A stretch of DNA of 64,000 nt, taken from assembly GCA_910575695.1 (NCBI GenBank), contig CAJTGJ010000009.1:1-64000 (forward strand), written 5' to 3'. The DNA comes from Oscillospiraceae bacterium (GTDB lineage: Bacteria > Bacillota > Clostridia > Oscillospirales > Oscillospiraceae). Below the pieces are notes generated by a model, which saw nothing but the letters and a program-made list of their open reading frames with translations, was not told where the DNA came from and made no database searches. The position numbers and the translations under genes are program-made. Shown piece after piece: positions 8,264 to 16,777 of the stretch (positions within the stretch are counted from its first letter, which is position 1; the number at the start of each line of letters is the position of its first letter).

Positions 8264-9310
8264 ATGAGTGAAACAATGCTTCAGCAGGTCATGACCGCCC
8301 CCGGGACCATTACGTTCCAGACAGTGCCCCGCCCCCAGCCCCGGCCCGGGCAGGTGCTGGTCAAGGTCAAGCGCATCGGCGTGTGCGGGAGCGACATCCA
8401 CGTCTACCACGGCGCCCATCCGTTTACCTCCTACCCCGTCACCCAGGGGCACGAGCTGTCCGCCCAGGTGGCGGCGCTGGGCGAGGGGGTGGACCAGTTC
8501 ACCGTGGGCCAGAAGGTGACCATCGAGCCCCAGGTCTGCTGCGGCAAGTGCTACCCCTGCACCCACGGCAAGTACAACCTGTGCGAGAGCCTGAAGGTGA
8601 TGGGCTTCCAGACCACCGGCGCCGCCAGCGAGTATTTTGCGGCGGACGCCTCCAAGGTCACCCCCCTGCCGGAAAACCTGACCTGGGACGAGGGGGCCAT
8701 GATCGAGCCCCTGGCCGTCACCGTCCACGCCGCCAAACGCTTCCCCGAGCTGGAGGGGGCAAAGGCCGCCATCCTGGGCGCGGGGCCCATCGGCATCCTG
8801 CTGGCCCAGTCCTGCAAGGCGCTGGGGGCGGCGCGGGTGCTGGTCACCGACGTGTCCGACACCCGGCTGGCCCTGGCCAGACAGGTGGGGGCCGATTTTG
8901 CCGTGAACACAAAGGACCGGGATTTCGGCGAGGCCCTGACGGAGTGCTTCGGTCCGGACAAGGCGGATGTGATCTTCGACTGCGCCGGGAACGACGTCAC
9001 CATGGGGCAGGCCATCCGGTACGCCCGCAAGGGCAGCGCCATCGTGCTGGTGGCGGTGTTCAGCAAGCCGGCCTCGGTGGATCTGGCGGTGCTGAACGAC
9101 CACGAGCTGGACCTGAACACCTCCATGATGTACCGCCACGAGGACTATGTGGACGCCATCCGCCTGGTCAGCGAGGGGAAGGTCCAGCTCAGGCCGCTGA
9201 TGAGCAGGCACTTCCCGTTTGCCGAGTATCAGGCCGCCTATGAGTATATCGACGCCAACCGGGAAACCACGATGAAGGTCCTGATCGACGTGGACCCCTG
9301 CGACGAATAA
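8264..9310 (+). CDS. Zinc-dependent alcohol/polyol dehydrogenase (MDR family)
   Basis: A 348-residue medium-chain dehydrogenase. Visible are the catalytic zinc ligands in GVCGSD and TQGHE, four clustered cysteines for the structural zinc (CCGKCYPC plus the Cys in YNLC) and the NAD(P)-binding loop GAGPIG. The pattern resembles sorbitol, L-idonate or L-threonine dehydrogenases, so oxidation of a sugar alcohol or sugar acid is likely. SD GGAAGG precedes the ATG. It lies ahead of two GH31 genes, separated by a long inverted repeat, so it may be co-regulated in the same carbohydrate cassette. Confidence 0.88.
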   Translation: MSETMLQQVMTAPGTITFQTVPRPQPRPGQVLVKVKRIGVCGSDIHVYHGAHPFTSYPVTQGHELSAQVAALGEGVDQFTVGQKVTIEPQVCCGKCYPCTHGKYNLCESLKVMGFQTTGAASEYFAADASKVTPLPENLTWDEGAMIEPLAVTVHAAKRFPELEGAKAAILGAGPIGILLAQSCKALGAARVLVTDVSDTRLALARQVGADFAVNTKDRDFGEALTECFGPDKADVIFDCAGNDVTMGQAIRYARKGSAIVLVAVFSKPASVDLAVLNDHELDLNTSMMYRHEDYVDAIRLVSEGKVQLRPLMSRHFPFAEYQAAYEYIDANRETTMKVLIDVDPCDE

Positions 9311-9380
9311 GCCCGGCCCGCCGCGCGGCGTCCGTCCGGCGCCGCGCGGCGGCTGGGGCCGTCCGGTTTCTTCCTGCCCG

Positions 9381-9418
9381 CTTGAATGGGAAAGGCGGGA
9401 GCGCGTTTCCCATTCAAG
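9381..9418. repeat. 13-bp perfect inverted repeat between dehydrogenase and GH31
   Basis: CTTGAATGGGAAA (9381-9393) is exactly complementary to 9406-9418 with a 12-nt spacer, followed by TTTGC. It could act as a weak terminator for the dehydrogenase or as an operator for the GH31 gene 45 bp downstream. Confidence 0.5.
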
Positions 9419-9463
9419 TTTGCATGAGGAGACATTTTTCCATAGGGAAAGGATGGAATCATT

Positions 9464-11500
9464 ATGGCCAATCAGCAAGAAGTCAGGGATGTATACGGTT
9501 ATTTTGAGCAAAAGGGGGACGCGCTCTGCTACCGTTACGAGGCGGAGCGGCTGATTATCGAACCATGGGGCGAGAACAGCCTCCGCGTCCGGGCCAGCAA
9601 AATGCCCGAGATGCCGGAAGACGACTGGGCCCTGCTCCCCCCGGAGCGCCCCGGGACCCCCGTCATTGAGGTGCGGGAGGACGGCGGAACAATCACCAAC
9701 GGCAAGATCACCGCGGTGCTGAACCTCATCGGCAAGCTGGAGATCTACAACCACAAGGGGGAGCTGCTGCTCAACGAATACGTCCGCAACCGCAAGGATA
9801 TGTACGGCGAGACCTGCTCGTCCATCGAGGTGGAGGCCCGGGAGTATAAGCCCATCATCGGCGGCGACTACCAGATTACCATGCGCTTTGTGTCCAACCC
9901 CAATGAGAAGATCTACGGCATGGGCCAGTACCAGCAGCCCTGCCTGGACCTGAAGGGCGCGGACCTGGAGCTGGCCCACCGCAATTCCCAGGCCAGCGTC
10001 CCCTTCATGCTCTCCAGCCTGGGCTACGGCTTTTTGTGGAACAACCCCGCCGTGGGCCGGGTGTGCTTCGGCAAGAATATCACCACCTGGGAGGCCAAGT
10101 CCGCCAAAAAGCTGGACTACTGGGTGACCGCGGGCGACACCCCCGCCGAAATCGAGGAGGCCTACGCCAACGCCACCGGCAAGGTCCCCATGATGCCCGA
10201 TTACGCCATGGGCTTCTGGCAGTGCAAGCTGCGCTATCAGACCCAGGAGGAGCTGCTGGAGGTGGCCCGGGAGTACAAGCGGCGCAACCTGCCCATCTCG
10301 GTGATTGTGGTGGACTTCTTCCACTGGCCGCTCCAGGGCGAGTGGAAGTTCGACCCCACCTACTGGCCCGACCCCGACGCCATGATTGCCGAGCTGAAGG
10401 AGATGGGCATTGAACTGATGGTGTCCATCTGGCCCACCGTGGACTACCGCAGCGAGAACTTCGACGAGATGAAGGCCAAGGGCCTGCTCATCCGGGTGGA
10501 CAAGGGCTTCCCCATCTCCATGGACTTCCAGGGCAATACCCTGCACTTCGACGCCACCAACCCCGAGGCCCGGGACTACGTCTGGGCCAAGGCCAAGCGG
10601 AATTACTACGACAAGGGCGTCAAGGTCTTCTGGCTGGACGAGGCGGAGCCGGAGTATTCCGTCTATGACTTTGAAAACTACCGCTACCATCTCGGCCCCA
10701 ACGTCCAGGTGGGCAACATCTATCCCGTCATGTACGCCAAGACCTTCTTTGACGGTATGAAGGCGGAGGGCCAGGAGAACATTATCAATCTGCTGCGCTG
10801 TGCCTGGGCCGGTTCCCAGCGCTACGGTGCCCTGGTGTGGTCCGGGGACATCAAGTCCTCCTTCCCCAGCATGAAGAACCAGGTGGCGGCGGGCCTGAAC
10901 ATGGGCCTGGCGGGCATCCCCTGGTGGACCACTGACATCGGCGGCTTCTTCGGGGCCAACATCGGCGACCCGGAGTTCCACGAGCTGCTCATCCGCTGGT
11001 TCCAGTACGGCTGCTTCTGCCCGGTGATGCGCCTGCACGGCTACCGCTGGCCCCTCCAGCCCCAGTACGGCACCACCGGGGGCGCTGCCTGCGTGTCCGG
11101 CGCCCCCAACGAGGTGTGGAGTTACACCGACCAGGTCACCGGGATTTTGTCCGACTATCTGCGGCTGAGGGAGCGGATGCGCCCCTATGTCACCCAGCTG
11201 ATGGAGCAGGCCCACGAGAAGGGCACACCCGTCATGCGCCCGGTGTTCTACGACTTCCCCGAGGACGCCGCCGCCTGGGACGTGGAAAGCGAGTATATGT
11301 TCGGTCCCAGCGTCCTGGTGGTCCCCGTCACCGAGAAGGACTGCCGCCAGGTGAGGGCCTACCTGCCCGCCGGGGCCCAGTGGACCAACGCGTGGACCGG
11401 GGAGCGCTTCGACGGCGGGCAGTGGATCACCGCCGACGCGCCCATCGAGCAGATCCCGCTGTTCACCCGGGACGGCTTTGCGCTGCCGGTGCGGGGCTGA
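9464..11500 (+). CDS. Glycoside hydrolase family 31 (alpha-glucosidase/xylosidase-like)
   Basis: A 678-residue GH31 enzyme hydrolysing an alpha-glycosidic bond. The TIM-barrel nucleophile Asp is in KVFWLDEAEPE. The PWWTTDIGGFFG motif and the region around FQYGCFCPVMRLHG are also family hallmarks. No signal peptide is seen, so it is probably cytoplasmic and acts on imported oligosaccharides. SD AAAGGA precedes the ATG. A DUF624 gene begins 24 nt downstream and a second GH31 gene follows. Substrate cannot be read from sequence; the adjacent YicI-like enzyme hints at alpha-xylosides. Confidence 0.9.
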   Translation: MANQQEVRDVYGYFEQKGDALCYRYEAERLIIEPWGENSLRVRASKMPEMPEDDWALLPPERPGTPVIEVREDGGTITNGKITAVLNLIGKLEIYNHKGELLLNEYVRNRKDMYGETCSSIEVEAREYKPIIGGDYQITMRFVSNPNEKIYGMGQYQQPCLDLKGADLELAHRNSQASVPFMLSSLGYGFLWNNPAVGRVCFGKNITTWEAKSAKKLDYWVTAGDTPAEIEEAYANATGKVPMMPDYAMGFWQCKLRYQTQEELLEVAREYKRRNLPISVIVVDFFHWPLQGEWKFDPTYWPDPDAMIAELKEMGIELMVSIWPTVDYRSENFDEMKAKGLLIRVDKGFPISMDFQGNTLHFDATNPEARDYVWAKAKRNYYDKGVKVFWLDEAEPEYSVYDFENYRYHLGPNVQVGNIYPVMYAKTFFDGMKAEGQENIINLLRCAWAGSQRYGALVWSGDIKSSFPSMKNQVAAGLNMGLAGIPWWTTDIGGFFGANIGDPEFHELLIRWFQYGCFCPVMRLHGYRWPLQPQYGTTGGAACVSGAPNEVWSYTDQVTGILSDYLRLRERMRPYVTQLMEQAHEKGTPVMRPVFYDFPEDAAAWDVESEYMFGPSVLVVPVTEKDCRQVRAYLPAGAQWTNAWTGERFDGGQWITADAPIEQIPLFTRDGFALPVRG

Positions 11501-11524
11501 ACAGGTACAGCCTGGGGGGAGCCT

Positions 11525-12165
11525 ATGAAAAAAGAAATTCGGCAGGCATTTGAATTTGACGGCAATTTTTACACCCTGACGGCGAAATGCTTCGACCTGA
11601 TGGCGCTCAGCCTGTACTGGCTGGCGGGCTGTCTGCCCGTGGTGACCGCCGGGGCGTCCTTCAGCGCCCTGTACGCGGCGGTGTCCCGGTCCGTGCGGCA
11701 GGACGTGGGCGCCGTCAGCCAGAAGTTCTGGACCGCCTACCGCCGGGACCTGAAGGCGTCCATCCCCCTGTGGCTGCTGGCGTTGGGGGCGCTGGCGGCG
11801 CTGCTGCTGAACACCGGCATCCTGCTGGAGAAGGCCAGCGGCCCTGCGGGGCTGTTCTTCGTGCTGTTTTATGGCCTGGCGGTGCTGGTGCTCCTCACCG
11901 CCGCCTGCTACGCTTTCCCCGCCCTGTCCCGGTTCGATATGCCCGTGGGGTGGATCGTCAAGCTGTCCTTTTACCTCACCTTCCGGTGTCCCTGCTGGTG
12001 CTGATGCTGCTGGCCGTTTCCTATCTGGCCCTTCTGCGGGCGCCCATGCTGTTTTTGATCGTCCCGGGTATGTCCGCGCTGGTCAGCAGCTTTTTGATTG
12101 ACCCCCTCCTGGACCGGCATATGCCCAGGGAGGACGCCGCCCAGGCGACCCGTGGCCCGGGCTGA
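11525..12165 (+). pseudogene. DUF624 (YesL-like) membrane protein, frameshifted
   Basis: The first frame gives a DUF624 start (FEFDGNFYTLTAKCFDLMAL and membrane helices LPVVTAGASFSALYAAV, RDLKASIPLWLLALG). It runs into a stop at 12004 after TFRCPCWC. The rest of the family (LLVLMLLAVSYLALL, IDPLLDRH) continues in another frame to 12165. Adding a second copy of CACCTTCCGG (present once at 11977-11986) restores a continuous reading, SFYLTFRHLPVSLLVLM. The break therefore looks like loss of one unit of a 10-bp tandem repeat, either real or a sequencing/assembly error. DUF624 proteins commonly neighbour glycoside utilisation genes. Confidence 0.75.
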
Positions 12166-12210
12166 CAACACGCGCAACGGCGCAGTTTTGAACAAGAAAG
12201 GGGCTTTTCC

Positions 12211-14487
12211 GTGAAGTTTACCAATGGATACTGGCTCATGAAGCAGAATATCACGCCGGTCTACGCAGTGGAGTACGCCGGACACCGGCTGGAGGGCCGG
12301 GTGCTCACCGTATACGCCGCAGGCAAGCACATCGCCGGGCGGGGGGACAGCATGAATATCGGCCTGATTACAGTGCGCCTGACCTCCCCCATGGAGGACG
12401 TCATTCACGTGGAGCTCACCCACTTTGAGGGCGGGAGCGAGGTATTGACCCGCCCCCAGGTCCGCGATGCCGCGCCGGAGGTGTCGGTGACGGAGACGGA
12501 CGCCGAGCTGGTGTTCCGCTCCGGCAATCTGCGGGCCGTCATCTGCAAGGAGCCCAGCCGCTGGGGCATCGCCTACTGCCAGGGGGACCGCCGCCTGACC
12601 GCCACCGGATACCGGAACCAGGCCCAGATGCGGGACAGCTCCACCGGCAAGGCCTATATGGTGGAGCAGCTGGAGCTGGGCGTGGGCGAGTATGTCTACG
12701 GCCTGGGGGAGCAGTTCACCCCCTTTGTCAAGAACGGGCAGAGCGTGGGCATCTGGAACGAGGACGGCGGCACCGCCAGCCAGCAGGCCTACAAGAGCAT
12801 ACCCTTCTACCTGTCCAGCCGGGGCTACGGCGTGCTGGTGGACACCTTCGGAGACCTGGAGTTTGAGATTGCCAGCGAGAAGGTGGAGTGCGTCCAATTC
12901 TCCGTCCCCGGGGAGCGGCTGGGCTACTACGTGGTGGGCGGGGAGGACCCCAAGGGGGCGCTGTCCCGGTACTGCGGCCTCACCGGAAAGCCCGCCCTGC
13001 CCCCGGCCTGGTCCTTCGGCCTGTGGCTGACCACCTCCTTCACCACCAACTATGACGAGGCCACCACCAGCAGCTTCATCCAGGGGATGAAGGACCGGAA
13101 CATCCCCCTCACCGTGTTCCACTTCGACTGCTTCTGGATGCGGGCCTATCACTGGTGCGATTTCATCTGGGACCCGGACACCTTCCCCGATCCGGCGGGG
13201 ATGCTCCGGCGGTATCACGACAACGGCCTGAAAATCTGCGTGTGGATCAATCCCTATATCGCCCAGCAGTCCTACCTGTTCCGGGAGGGGATGGAGCAGG
13301 GCTATCTGGTGAGGAAAACCGACGGCAGCGTGTGGCAGACCGACCTGTGGCAGCCGGGCATGGCGCTGGTGGACTTCACCAACCCCGACGCCGTGAGGTG
13401 GTACCAGGACAAGCTGGCCGCGCTGCTGGACATGGGGGTGGACTGTTTTAAGACCGATTTCGGCGAGCGCGTCCCGGTGCGGGGTATCCAGTGGTTCAAC
13501 GGCGCGGACCCCATGGATATGCACAACTATTACACCTATCTCTATAACCAGGCGGTGTTCACCCTGCTGGAGGAGCGCAAGGGCGCGGGCGGCGCGGTGC
13601 TGTTCGCCCGCTCCGCCACCGTGGGCGGACAGCAGTTCCCCGCCCACTGGGGCGGCGACTGCGCCGCGTCTTACCCCTCTATGGCGGAGACCCTGCGGGG
13701 CGGGCTGTCCCTGGCCTGCAGCGGCTTCGGCTTCTGGAGCCACGACATCAGCGGCTTCGAGCAGACCGCCGCTCCCGACCTCTACAAGCGCTGGTGCCAG
13801 TTCGGCCTGCTCAGCTCCCACAGCCGCCTCCACGGCTCCGGCTCCTACCGGGTGCCCTGGAATTTCGACGAGGAGGCCTGCGTGGTCCTGCGGGAGATGG
13901 TGGAGCTGAAATGCGCCCTGATGCCCTATCTCTACCGCCAGGCCGTCATCGCCCACGACAGCGGCGTGCCCATGCTCCGGCCCATGTTCCTGGAATTTCC
14001 CGAGGACCGGAGCTGTCTGCCCCTGGATATGCAGTATATGCTGGGGGACAGCCTGCTGGCGGCCCCCATCTTCCGGGAGGACGGCGAGGTGGAATACTAC
14101 CTCCCCGCCGGAAAGTGGGTGAACCTGCTCACCAGGCAGGTCCTGGAGGGCCCGGGCTGGCACAGGGGCGTGTTCGATTACCACGCCCTGCCCCTGATGG
14201 TGCGGCCCAACTCCATCCTCCCCATGGGGGGGCGCAGGGACCGGCCGGATTACGACTACACCCAGGATGTCACCCTGTGCCTGTCCTGCTTTGAGGACGG
14301 CGGGTGCGCCGAGATCGAGATCTCCGGCCTGAACGGCCAGACCGTGATGCGGGCCGGCGCCGTCCGCCATGGGGACCGGATCGAGCTGAACGTCAGCGGC
14401 GGCGGGAGCTGGAAGTGCCGCCTGCTGGAGGATCTGCCAGCGGTCATCGAGCAGACGGAAGCCCAGGCGGTTATCACCCTTACCTGA
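12211..14487 (+). CDS. GH31 alpha-xylosidase (YicI-like)
   Basis: A 758-residue GH31 enzyme with an N-terminal beta-domain (MKFTNGYWLMKQNITPVYAV) and a barrel whose catalytic Asp is in CFKTDFGERVPV. Other YicI-type motifs are FWSHDISGFE and HSRLHGSGSYRVPW. KTDFGE rather than WLDMNE is typical of the alpha-xylosidase branch. The GTG start at 12211 has GAAAGGGG upstream. It likely removes alpha-1,6-xylose from xyloglucan fragments such as isoprimeverose. It is the last gene of the cassette and precedes a strong hairpin. Confidence 0.9.
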   Translation: MKFTNGYWLMKQNITPVYAVEYAGHRLEGRVLTVYAAGKHIAGRGDSMNIGLITVRLTSPMEDVIHVELTHFEGGSEVLTRPQVRDAAPEVSVTETDAELVFRSGNLRAVICKEPSRWGIAYCQGDRRLTATGYRNQAQMRDSSTGKAYMVEQLELGVGEYVYGLGEQFTPFVKNGQSVGIWNEDGGTASQQAYKSIPFYLSSRGYGVLVDTFGDLEFEIASEKVECVQFSVPGERLGYYVVGGEDPKGALSRYCGLTGKPALPPAWSFGLWLTTSFTTNYDEATTSSFIQGMKDRNIPLTVFHFDCFWMRAYHWCDFIWDPDTFPDPAGMLRRYHDNGLKICVWINPYIAQQSYLFREGMEQGYLVRKTDGSVWQTDLWQPGMALVDFTNPDAVRWYQDKLAALLDMGVDCFKTDFGERVPVRGIQWFNGADPMDMHNYYTYLYNQAVFTLLEERKGAGGAVLFARSATVGGQQFPAHWGGDCAASYPSMAETLRGGLSLACSGFGFWSHDISGFEQTAAPDLYKRWCQFGLLSSHSRLHGSGSYRVPWNFDEEACVVLREMVELKCALMPYLYRQAVIAHDSGVPMLRPMFLEFPEDRSCLPLDMQYMLGDSLLAAPIFREDGEVEYYLPAGKWVNLLTRQVLEGPGWHRGVFDYHALPLMVRPNSILPMGGRRDRPDYDYTQDVTLCLSCFEDGGCAEIEISGLNGQTVMRAGAVRHGDRIELNVSGGGSWKCRLLEDLPAVIEQTEAQAVITLT

Positions 14488-14527
14488 CCCCAAACCAAGG
14501 CGGGGACGCGCCTGCCTCCAAAGCCAG

Positions 14528-14572
14528 AACCCGGAAGCCCTGCCGGCGTATACCGCTTCAGGCTTCCGGGTT
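14528..14572. terminator. Bidirectional terminator between convergent genes
   Basis: AACCCGGAAGCC (14528-14539) pairs with GGCTTCCGGGTT (14561-14572), followed by TTATC on the plus strand. It sits between the GH31 stop and the convergent cyuA-like stop at 14576. Confidence 0.75.
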
Positions 14573-14575
14573 TTA

Positions 14576-15856
14576 TCATTTGCACCGTTCGGTCATGATG
14601 GACAATATTGTCTGATCTGTCTGCCGCATTCCCTGCTGGGCTAAGATGCCAATATTCGCGATGGTGTTATCCACGCCCTTAGTGACAATGCCGTCGCCGC
14701 TCTTGAATTCCTGGTGGTTCTTGTACATCGAATAGCCCAGGAGCCCTGCGTCCACACTGGCCGCGATCTTGGCGGCGCAGGAGGGCTTTGCCCCGTCGCA
14801 GATGGTGCCGCTGATCATAGCCACAGCGTTGACGATGGTGTGCGCAATGGCTTCGTAGCTGCCGTCCAGCAGATAGGCAATCCCGGCCCCTGCCCCGACC
14901 CCCGCGCTGACCGCGCCGCAGTAGGCGGAGAGCCGGCCTATGCCGCTTTTCTGATGGATCGTCACCAGGTCGCTGACCAGCAGCGCCCGGTACAGCTTTT
15001 CCTGATCGACGCCCAGATGTCTGGCGTACCGCACCACCGGCACGGAAGCGGTGATGCCCTGGTTGCCGGAACCGGAGAGGATCACGACCGGCAGCTCGCA
15101 CCCGCTCATCCGGGCGTCGCTTCCGGCGGCGGCCCACGCCCTGGCTTCCGTTTTGATGTCGCCGGGGTACTCTGCCAGCAGCACGGAGCCAATATTGGCG
15201 CCCCAGTCGTTTTGCAGCCCTTCCTCCGCGATAGCTGTGTTGCAGTCGATCTGCCCGCGCAGCAACGGCGCGATCTCCTCCAGCTCAGTCGTATTCGCAA
15301 AATCCAGGATGTCCGCTACATTCAGTACGCTCTTGTCTGTCAGGCTGTCCTCGGCGGAATCTGTCACCGGCTTTTCCAACAGGACCTCACTGTCCCGTTC
15401 CTCATGCACGATATTGCTGTGGCTGTTGGCGATATGTACGGAGGCGGAGTGCGCCCCGGCCCAGCCGGTCAACCGGATATCCAGCATCCGGGTGGTATCG
15501 GCGCAGACAATTTCGATGGGGGTATCGTCAGCATAAGCCGCGATGGCCTCATGCAGCCCGGTCGGAACAGATGAGATGACCTGTAAGGCTTTTTCCGCCG
15601 CACCGGCCACAATACCTGCGGCTATGGCCGCACGGATGCCCTTCAGCCCCCCGGAGTTGGGGACCACAACGCTTTTCACGTTTTTCATGACATTGCCGGA
15701 AACCTCGGCCCGGATCCGTTCCGGCCTGGAGCCCAGAATGTCCCGGAGGCGGGCGGAGGCATAGGCGAGGGAAATGGGCTCTGTACAGCCCGTCGCGGGG
15801 ATTAATTCCTCCCTTAAAATGGATAGATACGCCGTTTTCTTTTCAGCAGTCAGCAT
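14576..15856 (-). CDS. cyuA: L-cysteine desulfidase / UPF0597 family (CyuA-like)
   Basis: A 426-residue protein of the UPF0597/YhaM group, homologous to the alpha part of iron-sulfur L-serine dehydratases. It is expected to degrade L-cysteine to sulfide, ammonia and pyruvate. The conserved start PATGCTEPISLAYA, NVKSVVVPNSGGLKG and the cysteine-containing C-terminal segment (GTICDGAKPSCAAK) for cluster binding are visible. It starts 14 nt after the YitT stop and is the last gene of an M16-yitT-cyuA operon. Alternative: serine dehydratase activity. Confidence 0.85.
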   Translation of the reverse strand: MLTAEKKTAYLSILREELIPATGCTEPISLAYASARLRDILGSRPERIRAEVSGNVMKNVKSVVVPNSGGLKGIRAAIAAGIVAGAAEKALQVISSVPTGLHEAIAAYADDTPIEIVCADTTRMLDIRLTGWAGAHSASVHIANSHSNIVHEERDSEVLLEKPVTDSAEDSLTDKSVLNVADILDFANTTELEEIAPLLRGQIDCNTAIAEEGLQNDWGANIGSVLLAEYPGDIKTEARAWAAAGSDARMSGCELPVVILSGSGNQGITASVPVVRYARHLGVDQEKLYRALLVSDLVTIHQKSGIGRLSAYCGAVSAGVGAGAGIAYLLDGSYEAIAHTIVNAVAMISGTICDGAKPSCAAKIAASVDAGLLGYSMYKNHQEFKSGDGIVTKGVDNTIANIGILAQQGMRQTDQTILSIMTERCK

Positions 15857-15870
15857 AATTTTTCCTCCTT

Positions 15871-16776
15871 TTACTTGAGGGGGCGTTCAGGCGGCTCCAC
15901 ATAGATCCTTTCACTGGAAAACCCCTGGCCTCGGACCTCCTTGATCTGCGTAATGGTCAGGAACGCGTGGGGATCAACAGATTGGATCAGCGCCTGCGCG
16001 GCATACAGCTTCCGGGGCGGGATCACGCACAGCACCCCCCGCTGGGACATTCTGGTCCGGCCAGTCTCAATGTGGACCATCGTGGTTCCGGCCTGCAGAT
16101 CTGTCAGGCATTTCTGACGGATTTCCTCATATTGGCTGGAGACGACAAAAAGCTGTATCTGGGATTGTCCCAGAAGCATTACCCGGTCCAATACGATCGT
16201 TTCCACAACCAACAGGATAACGCCGTGCAGGATTTGTTCTGAATCGGAAAACAGGGCCTGCGCTCCCATGATTACAATATCCGTCAGGTAAACCGCGGCG
16301 GAGACCGGGATATGCGTCCATTTATGCAGCACGAGATTGACCACGTCTGTTCCCCCGGTGGAGGAGCCCACCCGCATAACCAGCCCCACAGCGATCCCCA
16401 CCAGCCCGCCGCCCAGCAGGGCCGCCAGCAGCGGGTCAGCCGTCAGCCGGCCGATGCCCGGTATTCTCTGCGCCGTACCCAGGCACATGGGATAGAGCAG
16501 CGAGCTGGCAATTGTGGCAAGAACAAACCGCCGCCCCAACACGGCCCAGCCCAGGGCCAGGGCTGTGAGATTTATACACAGGACGATCACCGCGGTGTCC
16601 AGTGGGATAAGCCTTGCCAGAACGATTCCAACGCCGGTAGCGCCGCCCATGATCGCGCCGCTGGGAATGATGAACGCCGCTACGGCAAAACCCAGCAGCA
16701 TATTCCCGGCCAGAATTGCGGTACAGGTCTCCGCCGCTTTTTTGAGACGCCCCGCCGAAATATACGTCTTTACCAT
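15871..16776 (-). CDS. YitT-family membrane protein (DUF161 + DUF2179)
   Basis: A 301-residue membrane protein of unknown function. Five to six hydrophobic segments (LLGFAVAAFIIPSGAIMGGA, LLALGGG-like glycine-rich stretches, GSSTGGTDVVNLVL) are followed by a cytoplasmic DUF2179 domain (RGVLCVIPPRKLYAAQALIQ). I chose ATG 16776 rather than an earlier in-frame ATG, because the earlier start would overlap the M16 peptidase by about 70 nt and adds non-conserved residues. The chosen start is 1 nt from the M16 stop, suggesting translational coupling. Confidence 0.85.
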   Translation of the reverse strand: MVKTYISAGRLKKAAETCTAILAGNMLLGFAVAAFIIPSGAIMGGATGVGIVLARLIPLDTAVIVLCINLTALALGWAVLGRRFVLATIASSLLYPMCLGTAQRIPGIGRLTADPLLAALLGGGLVGIAVGLVMRVGSSTGGTDVVNLVLHKWTHIPVSAAVYLTDIVIMGAQALFSDSEQILHGVILLVVETIVLDRVMLLGQSQIQLFVVSSQYEEIRQKCLTDLQAGTTMVHIETGRTRMSQRGVLCVIPPRKLYAAQALIQSVDPHAFLTITQIKEVRGQGFSSERIYVEPPERPLK

Positions 16777-16777
16777 A

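Noticed and set aside
8120-11215. Very long open frame antisense to the dehydrogenase and GH31 genes (also 11971-14493 minus and 40551-43766 plus)
   Set aside because: These are produced by high GC content at third codon positions of the true genes. Their translations are low-complexity, without domains or ribosome-binding sites.
11960-12010. Programmed frameshifting in the DUF624 gene
   Set aside because: No slippery heptamer or stimulatory pseudoknot is visible, and a missing 10-bp repeat unit explains the break more simply.
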